DNA of 64,000 bases from Streptomyces avidinii (GTDB taxonomy: Bacteria > Actinomycetota > Actinomycetes > Streptomycetales > Streptomycetaceae), in contig NZ_BMVL01000020.1 in the NCBI RefSeq assembly GCF_014650695.1, positions 5,836 to 69,835 on the forward strand, written 5' to 3'. The notes beneath the pieces were generated by a model, which saw only the letters and a list, made by a program, of their open reading frames with translations, searched no databases and had not been told where the DNA came from. Every line of letters starts with the position of its first letter. Position 1 is the first letter of the stretch. The position numbers and the translations under genes were made by a program. Positions 34,963-43,390 of this stretch are shown here, one piece after another.

Positions 34963-36219
34963 TCAGTCGTCCGTCGGCCTGTCGGGCGGCGTGTCCGGCT
35001 CCGGTTCGGGTCGCGGCTGCGGCCGGTCCGGGTGCGCGGGGGCGGGTGCGTCGGCGTCCGAGAACGTGTCCGCGGGCGGTTCCGCGGGCGTGGGCGCGGG
35101 GCCGGGGCCGGTGCCGGGGGCCTGCGCGGCGAGTTCGGCGAGGAGGGCCTGGGCGAGGTTCTCGCGCCGGATCCGCTGGTCCACGTACAGCAGATTGCTG
35201 AACAGCTGGGTGTACCCGATCTGGAACATCTGGCTCAGGCCGCCGCCGATCATGATGCACAGGATGCCGAACACGAGGGCGACGATCATGCCCGTCGACG
35301 GGCCGGCCCCCTCGGCCCCCTCGCCCGCCTCGGCCATGAGCGGGATCATCCCGAACGTGCCGACGAGCTGGAAGGGCATCTGGATCATGTAGGCGATGCT
35401 CATCGCGATCATGCTGCCGACCAGGGTGATGCCGAAGACCCGCCACCAGTCGCCCTTGACCAGCGCGGCCGAGCGGCGCAGCGCGGTGACGGGGGCGGCC
35501 TTCTCCATGACCGCCACGGCGGGGGCCAGGCTGAGCCGGGTGCCGAGCCAGACGGACACCCCGATGGCGGGCAGCAGGAGCACGGGCAGGAGGATCAGGG
35601 CCGCAGGTGACGGGTCGTCGCCGGCGACGGAGACGACCATCACCGGAATCCACACCGCCATGGCGGCGAGCACGGGAGCGCCCGCGATCAGCCCCGTGAG
35701 CAGCAGCGTGCTCAGGACGGAGGGAGTCCGCCGCAGGGTCGTGCGCCACATCGCGCGGAAGGTGGTGGGCCGGCCGAGGACCCCCTGCTGGAGGACCGCC
35801 GGGCACACGGCGGTGAGCATGGCCATGCTCAGCAGCCCCACGGCGAACAGCAGCACGAACAGCGTGACGCCCGCGACGACGACCGGGGTGAGGTGCTCGG
35901 CCGCCGGGTCCTGCCCGTAGGGCGGGTCGAAGACCGGCTCGATGTGGTCGTGCACCGCGGCGACGGCGACGCCGGCCAACAGGGCCATGACCAGCAGGCA
36001 CAGGCCCAGCACGGCGAGCATCACACCGGCGAGCTGCTTCCGGTAGCGGCCGAACGTGGCGAAGGAGGCGCTCACGACCTCCCCGAGGCCCAGCGGCTTG
36101 AGCGGCACCACTCCGGGCTGCGGTGGTGGCGGCGGGGCCCATCCTCCCCACTGCGCCGCGCCACCCGGGCCGCCCGGCCCGTGTGCCCCCGTGGATCCCC
36201 ACCCTGTGTTCTGCGTCAT
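34963..36219 (-). CDS. Integral membrane protein with disordered termini
   Basis: The 418-residue protein has a Gly/Pro-rich N-terminal 35 residues, then GLGEVVSASFATFGRYRKQL and about six membrane segments. It ends in a Pro/Asp/Glu-rich C-terminal tail of about 60 residues. The hydrophobic core resembles the membrane domain of glycerophosphodiester phosphodiesterase-like proteins, which lack a catalytic part here. Such proteins are common beside actinobacterial core genes but have no assigned role. It converges on sufT. The start is the only ATG near the N terminus. Confidence 0.75.
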   Translation of the reverse strand: MTQNTGWGSTGAHGPGGPGGAAQWGGWAPPPPPQPGVVPLKPLGLGEVVSASFATFGRYRKQLAGVMLAVLGLCLLVMALLAGVAVAAVHDHIEPVFDPPYGQDPAAEHLTPVVVAGVTLFVLLFAVGLLSMAMLTAVCPAVLQQGVLGRPTTFRAMWRTTLRRTPSVLSTLLLTGLIAGAPVLAAMAVWIPVMVVSVAGDDPSPAALILLPVLLLPAIGVSVWLGTRLSLAPAVAVMEKAAPVTALRRSAALVKGDWWRVFGITLVGSMIAMSIAYMIQMPFQLVGTFGMIPLMAEAGEGAEGAGPSTGMIVALVFGILCIMIGGGLSQMFQIGYTQLFSNLLYVDQRIRRENLAQALLAELAAQAPGTGPGPAPTPAEPPADTFSDADAPAPAHPDRPQPRPEPEPDTPPDRPTDD

Positions 36220-36301
36220 GCGTGTGCTCCGTGTTCTCGTTCCCCCGACGAAGGCACACCGTATATCAGCATGTCAGGAGCATGGCAGTGGATTGTCCCG
36301 G

Positions 36302-36343
36302 ATGTGTACGCCCGTACGCATCGATGTGTACAGTTGTACGCAT
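36302..36343 (+). promoter_or_regulatory. Tandem 20-bp palindromes over the SMR gene start
   Basis: Two copies of ATGTGTAC-N4-GTACGCAT lie at 36302-36321 and 36324-36343, 22 bases centre to centre, so on the same DNA face. The second covers the SMR ATG at 36342. TACAGT at 36329-36334 within it is placed as a -10 for a leaderless transcript. The likely ligand is the TetR protein encoded just downstream. Confidence 0.75.
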
Positions 36344-36662
36344 GCCCTACGTCATGCTTGCCGCGGCCATCGCCGCCGAGGTCGCCGGAACCACCGCCAT
36401 GAAGTACAGCGACGGCTTCACGAAGCTGTGGCCGTCGCTGGGCACCCTGCTCGGCTATGCCATCGCCTTCACCCTGCTCGCGCAGACGCTGAAGTCGATG
36501 TCGGTCGGCACGGCGTACGCGATATGGGCGGGCGTCGGCACCGCCGCGATCGCCGCCATAGGCATGGTGTTCCTGGGGGAGGCGGCCACCGCCGCCAAGA
36601 TCGCCGGGATCGTCCTGGTGATCGCAGGAGTGGTCCTGCTGAACCTGGGCGGGGCCCACTGA
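36342..36662 (+). CDS. Small multidrug resistance (SMR) family transporter
   Basis: This 106-residue protein has four membrane helices and the SMR start MPYVMLAAAIAAEVAGTTAMK, in which E13 corresponds to the essential glutamate of EmrE. The later SVGTAYAIWAGVGTA and GEAATAAKIAGIVLVIAGV segments are typical QacE/SugE-type. It probably exports cationic compounds or guanidinium-type ions by proton exchange. The ATG lies inside the second operator, and the stop overlaps the tetR start (TGATG), so pump and regulator form one autoregulated operon. Confidence 0.93.
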   Translation: MPYVMLAAAIAAEVAGTTAMKYSDGFTKLWPSLGTLLGYAIAFTLLAQTLKSMSVGTAYAIWAGVGTAAIAAIGMVFLGEAATAAKIAGIVLVIAGVVLLNLGGAH

Positions 36663-37213
36663 TGCCCTCCGGCGCGCGGCGCTACGACCCGGACCGGCGC
36701 CAGCGGATCATCGACGCGGCGATCCGGGTGGTGGGCGACCGGGGCATCGCAGGGCTGAGCCACCGCAGCGCGGCCGCGGAGGCCGACGTACCGCTCGGGT
36801 CGACGACGTACCACTTCAAGACGCTGGACGACCTGCTGGTCGCCGCGCTGCAGCAGGCCAATGAGGGCTTCGCGCAGGCGGTGGCCCGCTCGGCCGCGCT
36901 GGCCGACCCGGACGCGGACCTCGCGGCGGCCCTGGCCCACCTGCTCGGAGAGCTCCTGGCGGCGGACCGGGGCCGGGTGGAGCTGGAGTACGAGCTCTAT
37001 CTGGCGGCTCTGCGCCGCCCGGCGCTGCGGCCGGTGGCGGCGGCCTGGTGCGAGGCGGTCGCGGCGGCGCTGACCCCGCGGACCGACCCGCTGACGGCGC
37101 GGGCGCTGGTGGCGGCCATGGACGGGATCGGCCTGCAGGTCCTGCTGACGGACACCGCGTACGACGAGGGGTACGCCCGCGAGGTGCTGCGGCGGATCCT
37201 GCGTCAGGACTGA
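36662..37213 (+). CDS. TetR-family regulator of the SMR pump
   Basis: The 183-residue protein has a TetR helix-turn-helix (residues 10-55: RRQRIIDAAIRVVGDRGIAGLSHRSAAAEADVPLGSTTYHF) and a helical ligand-binding C terminus rich in Ala and Leu. Coupled translation with the SMR gene and the tandem palindromes upstream suggest it represses its own operon and is released by a pump substrate. The last ten bases overlap the 3' end of the convergent HxlR-type gene. The inducer is unknown. Confidence 0.9.
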   Translation: MPSGARRYDPDRRQRIIDAAIRVVGDRGIAGLSHRSAAAEADVPLGSTTYHFKTLDDLLVAALQQANEGFAQAVARSAALADPDADLAAALAHLLGELLAADRGRVELEYELYLAALRRPALRPVAAAWCEAVAAALTPRTDPLTARALVAAMDGIGLQVLLTDTAYDEGYAREVLRRILRQD

Positions 37214-38148
37214 ACGGGCCCTGGGGCGGCGGCGTTCGCGGCGTCCGCGGCGTCCGCGCTGTCCCCGGCGCCCGCGGCGGCGGTCCGGACGGCCGCGAGA
37301 GCCGTCTGCACGCTCGCCTCGATGTCCTGGATCGGGTAGATCACCTCGCGTACCGTGCGTTCGCGGTCGATCACCAGTGTCAGCCGCTTGATCCGGCTCG
37401 TGCCCGCCGTGCGGAAGGTCGGCAGGCGCAGCGCGGTCGTCAGTGCCAGGTCCGCGTCGGACAGCAGCGGGAACCGCAGCCGCTCCTGCTCCGCGAACTC
37501 CCGCTGCTCGTCCGGGCGCTGGGCCGACACCCCGTGCACGGTCGCGCCGGCCGCGGTGAACTCCGCGAGCTGGTCGCGGTACGTGCACGACTCGAACGTA
37601 CAGCCCTTGGCGCCCGGGATCCCGGCCCAGCCGGGCGGGTAGGACTCCGCGCGTGCGTACGCGCCCGGGAAGCAGTACAGGACCGTGAACGGGGTCTGCG
37701 CCACCGGGTCGCGCAGCTCGCCGAAGCGGTCCGGCATCAGCAGCGGGGGCACCCCTGTTCCGCGCAGCGCGTGCACCCGCGCCGCCTCGCGCGAGGCCTC
37801 GTCGGTCGTCGCCGTCATTTCTCCGTCTCCCAGGACCCAGGTGTCTCCCCAGTCCTGGAGGGCCACCAGGACGGGCAGCAGCCCCCGTCCGCGCGGGGTC
37901 AGCCGGTACTCGTGCCGCACCGGGCGCTCCTGGTACGGCTCGCGCGACAGCACCCCGGCCTCCACGAGCAGCTTCAGCCGCTCCGCGAGCACCTTGCGGG
38001 ACATCCCCAGCTCGTGCTGGAACTCGTCGAAGCGGCTCACGCCGCGCGCGGCGTCGCGCACGATCAGCAGCGTCCACCAGTCGCCCACCACGTCGAGGGC
38101 CTGGGCGATGGCGCAGTCCGCGTCGCCGAGGTGTGTGCGCTGGGCCAT
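37204..38148 (-). CDS. HxlR-type winged helix fused to a peroxiredoxin-like domain
   Basis: Residues 10-105 form a HxlR/MarR-like winged helix (DCAIAQALDVVGDWWTLLIVRD, then SRKVLAERLKLLVEAGVL), with C12 where HxlR proteins usually have the sensing cysteine. Residues 130-290 form a thioredoxin-fold peroxiredoxin: FTVLYCFPGAY, then GCTFESCTYRD, where C183 and C188 have the C-x4-C spacing of peroxidatic and resolving cysteines in BCP/PrxQ proteins. The C terminus is Ala-rich. It looks like a redox-sensing regulator in one chain. It is divergent from an MFS gene across 70 bases holding a palindrome. Peroxide sensing is inferred, not shown. Confidence 0.85.
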   Translation of the reverse strand: MAQRTHLGDADCAIAQALDVVGDWWTLLIVRDAARGVSRFDEFQHELGMSRKVLAERLKLLVEAGVLSREPYQERPVRHEYRLTPRGRGLLPVLVALQDWGDTWVLGDGEMTATTDEASREAARVHALRGTGVPPLLMPDRFGELRDPVAQTPFTVLYCFPGAYARAESYPPGWAGIPGAKGCTFESCTYRDQLAEFTAAGATVHGVSAQRPDEQREFAEQERLRFPLLSDADLALTTALRLPTFRTAGTSRIKRLTLVIDRERTVREVIYPIQDIEASVQTALAAVRTAAAGAGDSADAADAANAAAPGPVQS

Positions 38149-38191
38149 GGCACTCCTTTGTCCGTTGACCCCAAGGCTGCCATGCTGACAT

Positions 38192-38216
38192 AGTCAGTTC
38201 CTAAAGGGAACTTACT
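38192..38216. promoter_or_regulatory. 25-bp near-palindrome between HxlR fusion and MFS genes
   Basis: AGTCAGTTCC and GGAACTTACT are inverted repeats with one mismatch around a five-base centre. The site ends three bases before the MFS start and about 44 bases upstream of the regulator start. It is a likely operator for the HxlR-type protein. Confidence 0.65.
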
Positions 38217-38218
38217 CG

Positions 38219-39490
38219 ATGGTGCAGGGGGACACGGGTGTGCTGCAGGGGTTCAAGGACATACCGAGGGTTGTGTGGCTGCTGGCTGCGGGGGTCTTCG
38301 TCAACGCCGTCGTCAGCTTCACCTTCGTCTTCGTCTTCCTCTACCTGACCGGCCCGCGCGGCCTCGGCGCCGCCCGGGCGGGCCTGGTCGTCGGCATCGG
38401 CGGCGTCGGGTTGATCGCCGGCAACTTCACCGGCGGCTGGTACGGCGACCGCTTCGGACACCGCCGGGTGCTGCTCACCGCCGCCACCCTCGGCGGCATC
38501 GCCCTGGTAGCGCTCCCGCTGCTGCCCACCCCGCTGCTGTATGCGGCCCTGCCGGTGGCCCAGTACGCCTCCGGCGTGATCCGGGCCGCCAACTCCGCGC
38601 TGGTCGCGGTCGCCGTCCCGGAGGGGGCCCGCCGCCAGGCCTTCGCCCTCGTACGCTGCGTTTCCAACGGTGGATTCACCCTAGGGCCGCCGCTGGGCGC
38701 CCTGGTCGCCACCGGCCTCTCCTACGACTGGCTCTTCGTCGGCGACGGCATCGGCACGCTCCTCTTCGCCGTCTGGACCGCGCGGGTCGTTCCGGACCGC
38801 GGCGTTTCCCACCTACCCGCCGTGGCCCGGGACGGGGGTCCGGGCCACGGCGAACAGAGCCTTTGGCGCGAACTGCGGGCCCGCCCCGCCGTGCTGGTGC
38901 TGCTCGGCGCGATCCTGGTGACCGACGTCGTCTACCGCCAGCAGTACTCCACCTTCCCGGCCTTCCTCGCCGACCACGGCCTGGACGCGCGCGTCTTCGG
39001 GCTCGTCATCGCCCTGAACGGAGGGGTGATCCTGCTGCTGGAACTGCCCGCCGCCGTAGCCCTGCGCGAGCGGCCGGCCCTGCCGGTCATCGGCACCGGG
39101 ATGGTGCTCGTCGGGGCCGGGTACGCGGCGCTGTTGCTCGGAGCCGGGATCGGGAGCGCCGTGGCGATGATGATCCTGCTGAGCCTCGGCGAGATCCTCT
39201 ACAAGACCACCGCCACGGCCTACATGGCCGACCAGGCACCCGAGCATGCCATCGGACGGTTCCAGAGCCTGTACGCGGGCGTGTCGGTCAGCGGGGTCGT
39301 CCTCGGGCCGCCGATCGGCGGAGCCGTGTACTCCGCCGCGCCCGGTTTGCTGTGGCCGCTGTGCGCGGTGCTGGCGGCGGGCGCGGGCGCCGCCCTGCTG
39401 GGGGCGCACGCGCGGCAGGCCCGGCGGGCGGCGCGACCCGCACGACCGGCACATGAGACCGGTTCGCGACCGAAGGCCGTCGCCGGTTAG
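38219..39490 (+). CDS. MFS transporter
   Basis: The 423-residue protein has about twelve hydrophobic segments and the MFS loop signature GNFTGGWYGDRFGHRRVLL between helices 2 and 3. A central basic loop follows helix 6, and the C-terminal tail is Arg/Ala-rich. It resembles drug efflux permeases of the MdtH type. The start is an ATG immediately after the palindromic operator, with no room for a normal leader, so a short-leader transcript is likely. Control by the divergent HxlR-peroxiredoxin protein is inferred. The substrate is unknown. Confidence 0.9.
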   Translation: MVQGDTGVLQGFKDIPRVVWLLAAGVFVNAVVSFTFVFVFLYLTGPRGLGAARAGLVVGIGGVGLIAGNFTGGWYGDRFGHRRVLLTAATLGGIALVALPLLPTPLLYAALPVAQYASGVIRAANSALVAVAVPEGARRQAFALVRCVSNGGFTLGPPLGALVATGLSYDWLFVGDGIGTLLFAVWTARVVPDRGVSHLPAVARDGGPGHGEQSLWRELRARPAVLVLLGAILVTDVVYRQQYSTFPAFLADHGLDARVFGLVIALNGGVILLLELPAAVALRERPALPVIGTGMVLVGAGYAALLLGAGIGSAVAMMILLSLGEILYKTTATAYMADQAPEHAIGRFQSLYAGVSVSGVVLGPPIGGAVYSAAPGLLWPLCAVLAAGAGAALLGAHARQARRAARPARPAHETGSRPKAVAG

Positions 39491-39499
39491 GTTTCGGAT

Positions 39500-40480
39500 A
39501 TGACTGCTACGCGTACCACCGGCGCCGTCGCCGCCGGACTTGCCACCATCACCGCCGACGGCACCGTCCTCGACACCTGGTTCCCCGCCCCCGAGCTGGT
39601 CGCCGAGCCCGGCCCGGCCGGCACCGAGCGCCTCACCGCCGACCAGGCCGTGGAGCTGCTCGGCGCCGCCGCGGCCAAGGCGATCCGCACGGACGCGGTC
39701 CGCGGCGTCGAGGTCGTAGCCGTCCGCACGGTGATCTCCTCCCTGGAGGACAAGCCGCTGGACGCGCACGACGCGTACCTGCGCCTGCACCTGCTGAGCC
39801 ACCGCCTGGTCAAGCCGCACGGCCAGAACCTCGACGGTGTCTTCGGCCTGCTCACCAACGTCGCCTGGACCTCGCTGGGCCCGGTCGCGGTCGACCAGGT
39901 CGAGACCGTCCGCCTCAACGCGCGCGCCGAGGGCCTGCACCTCCAGGTCACCTCGATCGACAAGTTCCCGCGGATGACGGACTACGTCGCCCCCAAGGGC
40001 GTGCGCATCGCAGACGCGGACCGCGTCCGGCTCGGCGCGCACCTCGCCGAGGGCACCACCGTCATGCACGAGGGCTTCGTCAACTTCAACGCCGGCACCC
40101 TCGGCACCTCCATGGTCGAGGGCCGCATCTCCGCGGGCGTCGTGGTCGGCGACGGCTCCGACATCGGCGGCGGCGCCTCCACCATGGGCACCCTCTCGGG
40201 CGGCGGCAAGCAGATCATCTCGATCGGCGCGCGCACCCTGATCGGCGCCGAGGCGGGCGTGGGCATCGCACTGGGCGACGAGTGCGTCGTCGAGGCCGGC
40301 CTCTACGTGACCGCGGGCACCCGAGTGACCCTTCCGGACGGCCAGATCGTCAAGGCGCTGGAGCTGTCCGGCGCCAACAACATCCTCTTCCGCCGCAACT
40401 CGGTCACCGGCGCCGTCGAGGCCCGCCCGTACAAGGCGGCCTGGGGCGGCCTGAACGAGGTTCTGCACAGCCACAACTGA
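39500..40480 (+). CDS. dapD: Tetrahydrodipicolinate N-succinyltransferase
   Basis: DapD succinylates tetrahydrodipicolinate in the lysine and diaminopimelate path. The 326-residue actinobacterial form has a left-handed beta-helix visible as hexapeptide repeats (AHLAEGTTVMHEGFVNFNAGTLG, then ISAGVVVGDGSDIGGGASTMG) and the acceptor-site AGVGIALGDECVVEAG. It starts nine bases after the MFS gene but is probably a separate function carried on its own weak promoter. A hairpin terminator follows. Confidence 0.95.
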   Translation: MTATRTTGAVAAGLATITADGTVLDTWFPAPELVAEPGPAGTERLTADQAVELLGAAAAKAIRTDAVRGVEVVAVRTVISSLEDKPLDAHDAYLRLHLLSHRLVKPHGQNLDGVFGLLTNVAWTSLGPVAVDQVETVRLNARAEGLHLQVTSIDKFPRMTDYVAPKGVRIADADRVRLGAHLAEGTTVMHEGFVNFNAGTLGTSMVEGRISAGVVVGDGSDIGGGASTMGTLSGGGKQIISIGARTLIGAEAGVGIALGDECVVEAGLYVTAGTRVTLPDGQIVKALELSGANNILFRRNSVTGAVEARPYKAAWGGLNEVLHSHN

Positions 40481-40495
40481 CGCCGCACCACGTCG

Positions 40496-40530
40496 ACGAG
40501 CGCACTCCCGCAGCCCGGGAGGGCGCTCGT
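40496..40530 (+). terminator. Terminator after dapD
   Basis: ACGAGCGC and GCGCTCGT form the outer stem and CTCCCG/CGGGAG the inner stem around a five-base loop. Confidence 0.7.
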
Positions 40531-40588
40531 GGCGGTTTCCGGGCAGCGGGCCGACGGCTCGCCGGGTGTCGAGGCCCCCTCGACGGGG

Positions 40589-40849
40589 TCAGTTCAGGGG
40601 GATCGTGCGGACCAGGCCCGCGAAGGCCTGCTTCTCCGCCTCCGTCAGCTCCACCGACTCCAGCGGGTGCGCGGCGAAGCCGCGCTGGGCCGGGATCATC
40701 GGCAGGCCCTCGGCGGCTGCGGGCTCCGGCCGGTGGAAGCGACCGTCCCGCCGCATGTGGCCGAGCCCGGTGACCCAGACGATCGCGGCCACGAGCAGGA
40801 CGGCGAGGCCGATTTCCTGAGCGAGGGAGATGGAGGGGAACACGAGCAT
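40589..40849 (-). CDS. Small single-pass membrane protein
   Basis: The 86-residue protein has one hydrophobic helix near the N terminus (IGLAVLLVAAIVWVTGLGHM). A cytoplasmic-looking tail contains FHRPEPAAAEGLPMIPAQRGFAAH and a short acidic helix (ESVELTEAEKQAFAGLVRTI). I chose ATG 40849 over TTG/GTG starts upstream because the membrane helix follows directly. I do not recognise the family. It is plausible from codon usage and its position in a clear gap between dapD and the acetyltransferase. Confidence 0.6.
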   Translation of the reverse strand: MLVFPSISLAQEIGLAVLLVAAIVWVTGLGHMRRDGRFHRPEPAAAEGLPMIPAQRGFAAHPLESVELTEAEKQAFAGLVRTIPLN

Positions 40850-40987
40850 CCTCCGAAGTACGGTCGGTACGAGCCGGCACAAGATCGGGCGTGGAAATAC
40901 TCAACACCAGAACCGGTCGATTCCGGTAGGGATGTGTCGAGCGTCACGCCAGGGCCGAAAGGCCCCACCTTGCCCGAGAAGAGCCCA

Positions 40988-41485
40988 CTACGGCGCCAGG
41001 TGCAGCTTGAAGCCCTCGTGGCTGCGGGCGAAGCCCAGCCGCTCGTAGAACCGGTGCGCCGCCGTCCGTCGCTTGCTGCTGGTCAGCTGGATCAGGCCGC
41101 AGCCGCGCTCGCGGGCCCGCTCGGCGGCCAGTCGCATCAGCTCGGCGCCGAGCCCCGAGCCCCGCCGGTCCGCCCGGATCCGTACGGCTTCCACCAGCGC
41201 CCGCTCCTGCCCGTTCCGGCCCAGGCCCGGGATGTACGTCAGCTGGAGGCAGCCGAGGACGACGCCGCCGCCGACGCCGTCGGTGCCTTCGGCGGCCGCC
41301 CCGTCCGCCCCGTCCGTGAGGATCAGCATCTCGTTGCGCGGGTCCGCCCCGATCGCGGCGAAGGCGCGCTCGTGCGCCTCGCCGACCACGATCGAGGCCG
41401 GGTCGACGACCGACTCCTCGTCCGCGAGCAGGGCGAGTACGGCGGGCAGGTCCTGGCGCGTGGCCTCACGGAAGATCATGGCCAA
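40988..41485 (-). CDS. GNAT-family N-acetyltransferase
   Basis: The 165-residue protein shows a GNAT fold: start FREATRQDLPAVLALLADEE, the acetyl-CoA loop RADRRGSGLGAELMRLAAERA (R-x-x-G-x-G/A), and the last strand GLIQLTSSKRRTAAHRFYERLGFARSHEGFK. This C terminus (AHRFYERLGF) is typical of small-molecule or amino-acid acetyltransferases. The substrate is unknown. It lies upstream of, and on the same strand as, the small membrane protein gene. Confidence 0.88.
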   Translation of the reverse strand: MAMIFREATRQDLPAVLALLADEESVVDPASIVVGEAHERAFAAIGADPRNEMLILTDGADGAAAEGTDGVGGGVVLGCLQLTYIPGLGRNGQERALVEAVRIRADRRGSGLGAELMRLAAERARERGCGLIQLTSSKRRTAAHRFYERLGFARSHEGFKLHLAP

Positions 41486-41492
41486 AATTGTG

Positions 41493-41529
41493 GCAGGGGG
41501 TCGGCCCGGACGGCGGCCGGACCCCCTGC
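41493..41529 (-). terminator. Terminator of the secreted nuclease gene
   Basis: GCAGGGGGTC and its complement form a 10-bp stem with an inner GGCC pairing. On the minus strand it is followed by CACAATTTTGG. Confidence 0.7.
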
Positions 41530-41548
41530 AGCTTCGAGCCCCTGGGTG

Positions 41549-43390
41549 TTACGGGCGGAAGCGGATCACCTGCGGGTCGTGGTCGCTGTTCTGCGCCGCG
41601 AACTCCGCGTTGATGTGCACGCTGTCGTACGTGAACTTCTTGATCGCCGGGCTGGTCAGGATCTGGTCCAGAACCTGCGCGTTGCCCTGGTAGACGTACG
41701 AGTACCGCTCCGCCTTCGGCAGCGACTTGATCGCCGGGTACAGCGCGCCGCCGTCCGCCAGCGCGTCCGTCGTCGCCGAGAACTCGAAGTCGTTGATGTC
41801 ACCGAGGACCAGGACGTTGGCGTTCTTCTCCTCCGCCAGGAGCTGCTTCACGAAGCCGTTCACGGCCTGCGCCTGCTGCAGTCGCTTGGCCTCCGAGGAA
41901 CGGACCGGCGGCTGGTGGTGCGAGGTCAGGCCCTCGTCGCCGCCCTTGGAGCCGAAGTGGTTGGCGATCACGAAGACCGTCTTGCCGCGGAAGACGAACT
42001 CACCGGCGAGGGGCTTGCGGCTGTCCGCCCACGCCGGGTTGGCGGGGTCGATGCGGCCGGGGGAGTGGGTCAGGGCGGCCTTGCCGTTCACCTTGGTCAC
42101 GGCGGTCGCGGTCGCCGCGTCACCCGGGGCGCGCTCGGTGAAGGAGACCCGGGCCGGGTTGAAGAGGAACACCTGGCGGATGTTGCCGCCGGGCTCTCCG
42201 CCGTCCTTCTTGTCCTCCGGGTTCACGGTCCGCCACTGGTAGGCCGGGCCGCCGGCGGCCGTGATGGCCGCGGTGAACTTGGTGAGGGTCTGCTCGGCCG
42301 AGACGGTGCCGTCGTTCTTGGCGCCGTTGTCGTCCTGGATCTCCTCCAGGGCGAGGATGTCGGGGGCGGCCAGGTTCTCGACGACGGCCTTCGCCAGCGC
42401 GTCGAACTTCTCCTGCGGGTCGGTCGGGTCCAGGTTCTCGACGTTGTACGTGGCCACCGCGAGCTCCTGCTCGACCTGCGGCTTGGTCTTCTCGGGGGCG
42501 AGGGTGCCCGCCTTGACGGTGCCGAGGGTACGGGCCACCAGGGTGTAGCCGCCGAACTGGTTGAAGTCCAGCGGGCCTTCGGTGGTGCCGGTCAGCTTGT
42601 CGCCGACGTTGGCCACCGGGAAGGGCTGCTGCGCGACGGGCGCGAGCTGCTGGATCTGGAGGCGGCCGGTGTTCTGGGACTCGTAGGAGCCGTAGATGGT
42701 GCCGCCGCGCTTGGCGGTGTTCTCCCAGCCCTTCACCGTGACCCACAGCTCCGAGTACGGGTCGGTGGCGCCGACCACGCGGGAGGTGCCGATCTTGACG
42801 TTCATGCCCTCCAGCGACTCGTAGTGGTCCAGGGCGTAGCGCGAGGGCTCCAGGGTCAGGCCGTTGATGCTGCCGCCGGCGGCCGGGTCACCGGCCGGGG
42901 TGTACTCGGCGGGCACCGTGTACTCGTTGACCGCGGTGGCCTCGGGCAGCGCGTTGCCGGAGGAGACCACGGTCACTGTCGGCTTGGAGATCTGGGTGAC
43001 CGACTGGTTGCCGGAGGTCAGACCGCCGGGGATGTACTCACCGACGGTGCCGGAGACCTTGACCGCGTCGCCCACGGCGACGGTCGGGACCGAGTTGGTG
43101 AAGACGAAGACGCCCTCGCTGGTGGCGTCGTTGTCGTCGGCGTCCGGGTCCTGGATCCAGAAGCCGCGCGAGCCGTACGTACGGACGCCCGTCACGATGC
43201 CCTCGACGTCGGTGACCTGCTTGCCGTTCAGCGGGGATATCCGGGTGGTGCCCTGAATGTCGTGGATGCGTATCGGATCGGCGGACACGGCGCCTTCGGC
43301 CGCGTCGGCGGAGCCCGCGAGCAGGCCGGTGGCCAGTGCGGTGGCGACGAGGGCCGCGACGGCGGCGGAACGGGGATGCGAGGAGCGCAT
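41549..43390 (-). CDS. Secreted ExeM/NucH-type endonuclease
   Basis: The 613-residue protein is a secreted DNase-like enzyme. A signal peptide ends around residue 31 (GLLAGSADAA). An OB-like beta-rich domain follows (GKQVTDVEGIVTGVRTYGSRGFWIQDPDADDN), as in ExeM-type extracellular nucleases, and then an endonuclease/exonuclease/phosphatase domain from about residue 310. Catalytic segments visible are VATYNVENLD, LALEEIQDD, FVIANHFGSKG, LGDINDF and NSDHDPQV. It probably degrades extracellular DNA for phosphate or during lysis of mycelium. It is transcribed alone, with a TTGACA element on its strand at 43512-43507. Confidence 0.9.
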   Translation of the reverse strand: MRSSHPRSAAVAALVATALATGLLAGSADAAEGAVSADPIRIHDIQGTTRISPLNGKQVTDVEGIVTGVRTYGSRGFWIQDPDADDNDATSEGVFVFTNSVPTVAVGDAVKVSGTVGEYIPGGLTSGNQSVTQISKPTVTVVSSGNALPEATAVNEYTVPAEYTPAGDPAAGGSINGLTLEPSRYALDHYESLEGMNVKIGTSRVVGATDPYSELWVTVKGWENTAKRGGTIYGSYESQNTGRLQIQQLAPVAQQPFPVANVGDKLTGTTEGPLDFNQFGGYTLVARTLGTVKAGTLAPEKTKPQVEQELAVATYNVENLDPTDPQEKFDALAKAVVENLAAPDILALEEIQDDNGAKNDGTVSAEQTLTKFTAAITAAGGPAYQWRTVNPEDKKDGGEPGGNIRQVFLFNPARVSFTERAPGDAATATAVTKVNGKAALTHSPGRIDPANPAWADSRKPLAGEFVFRGKTVFVIANHFGSKGGDEGLTSHHQPPVRSSEAKRLQQAQAVNGFVKQLLAEEKNANVLVLGDINDFEFSATTDALADGGALYPAIKSLPKAERYSYVYQGNAQVLDQILTSPAIKKFTYDSVHINAEFAAQNSDHDPQVIRFRP

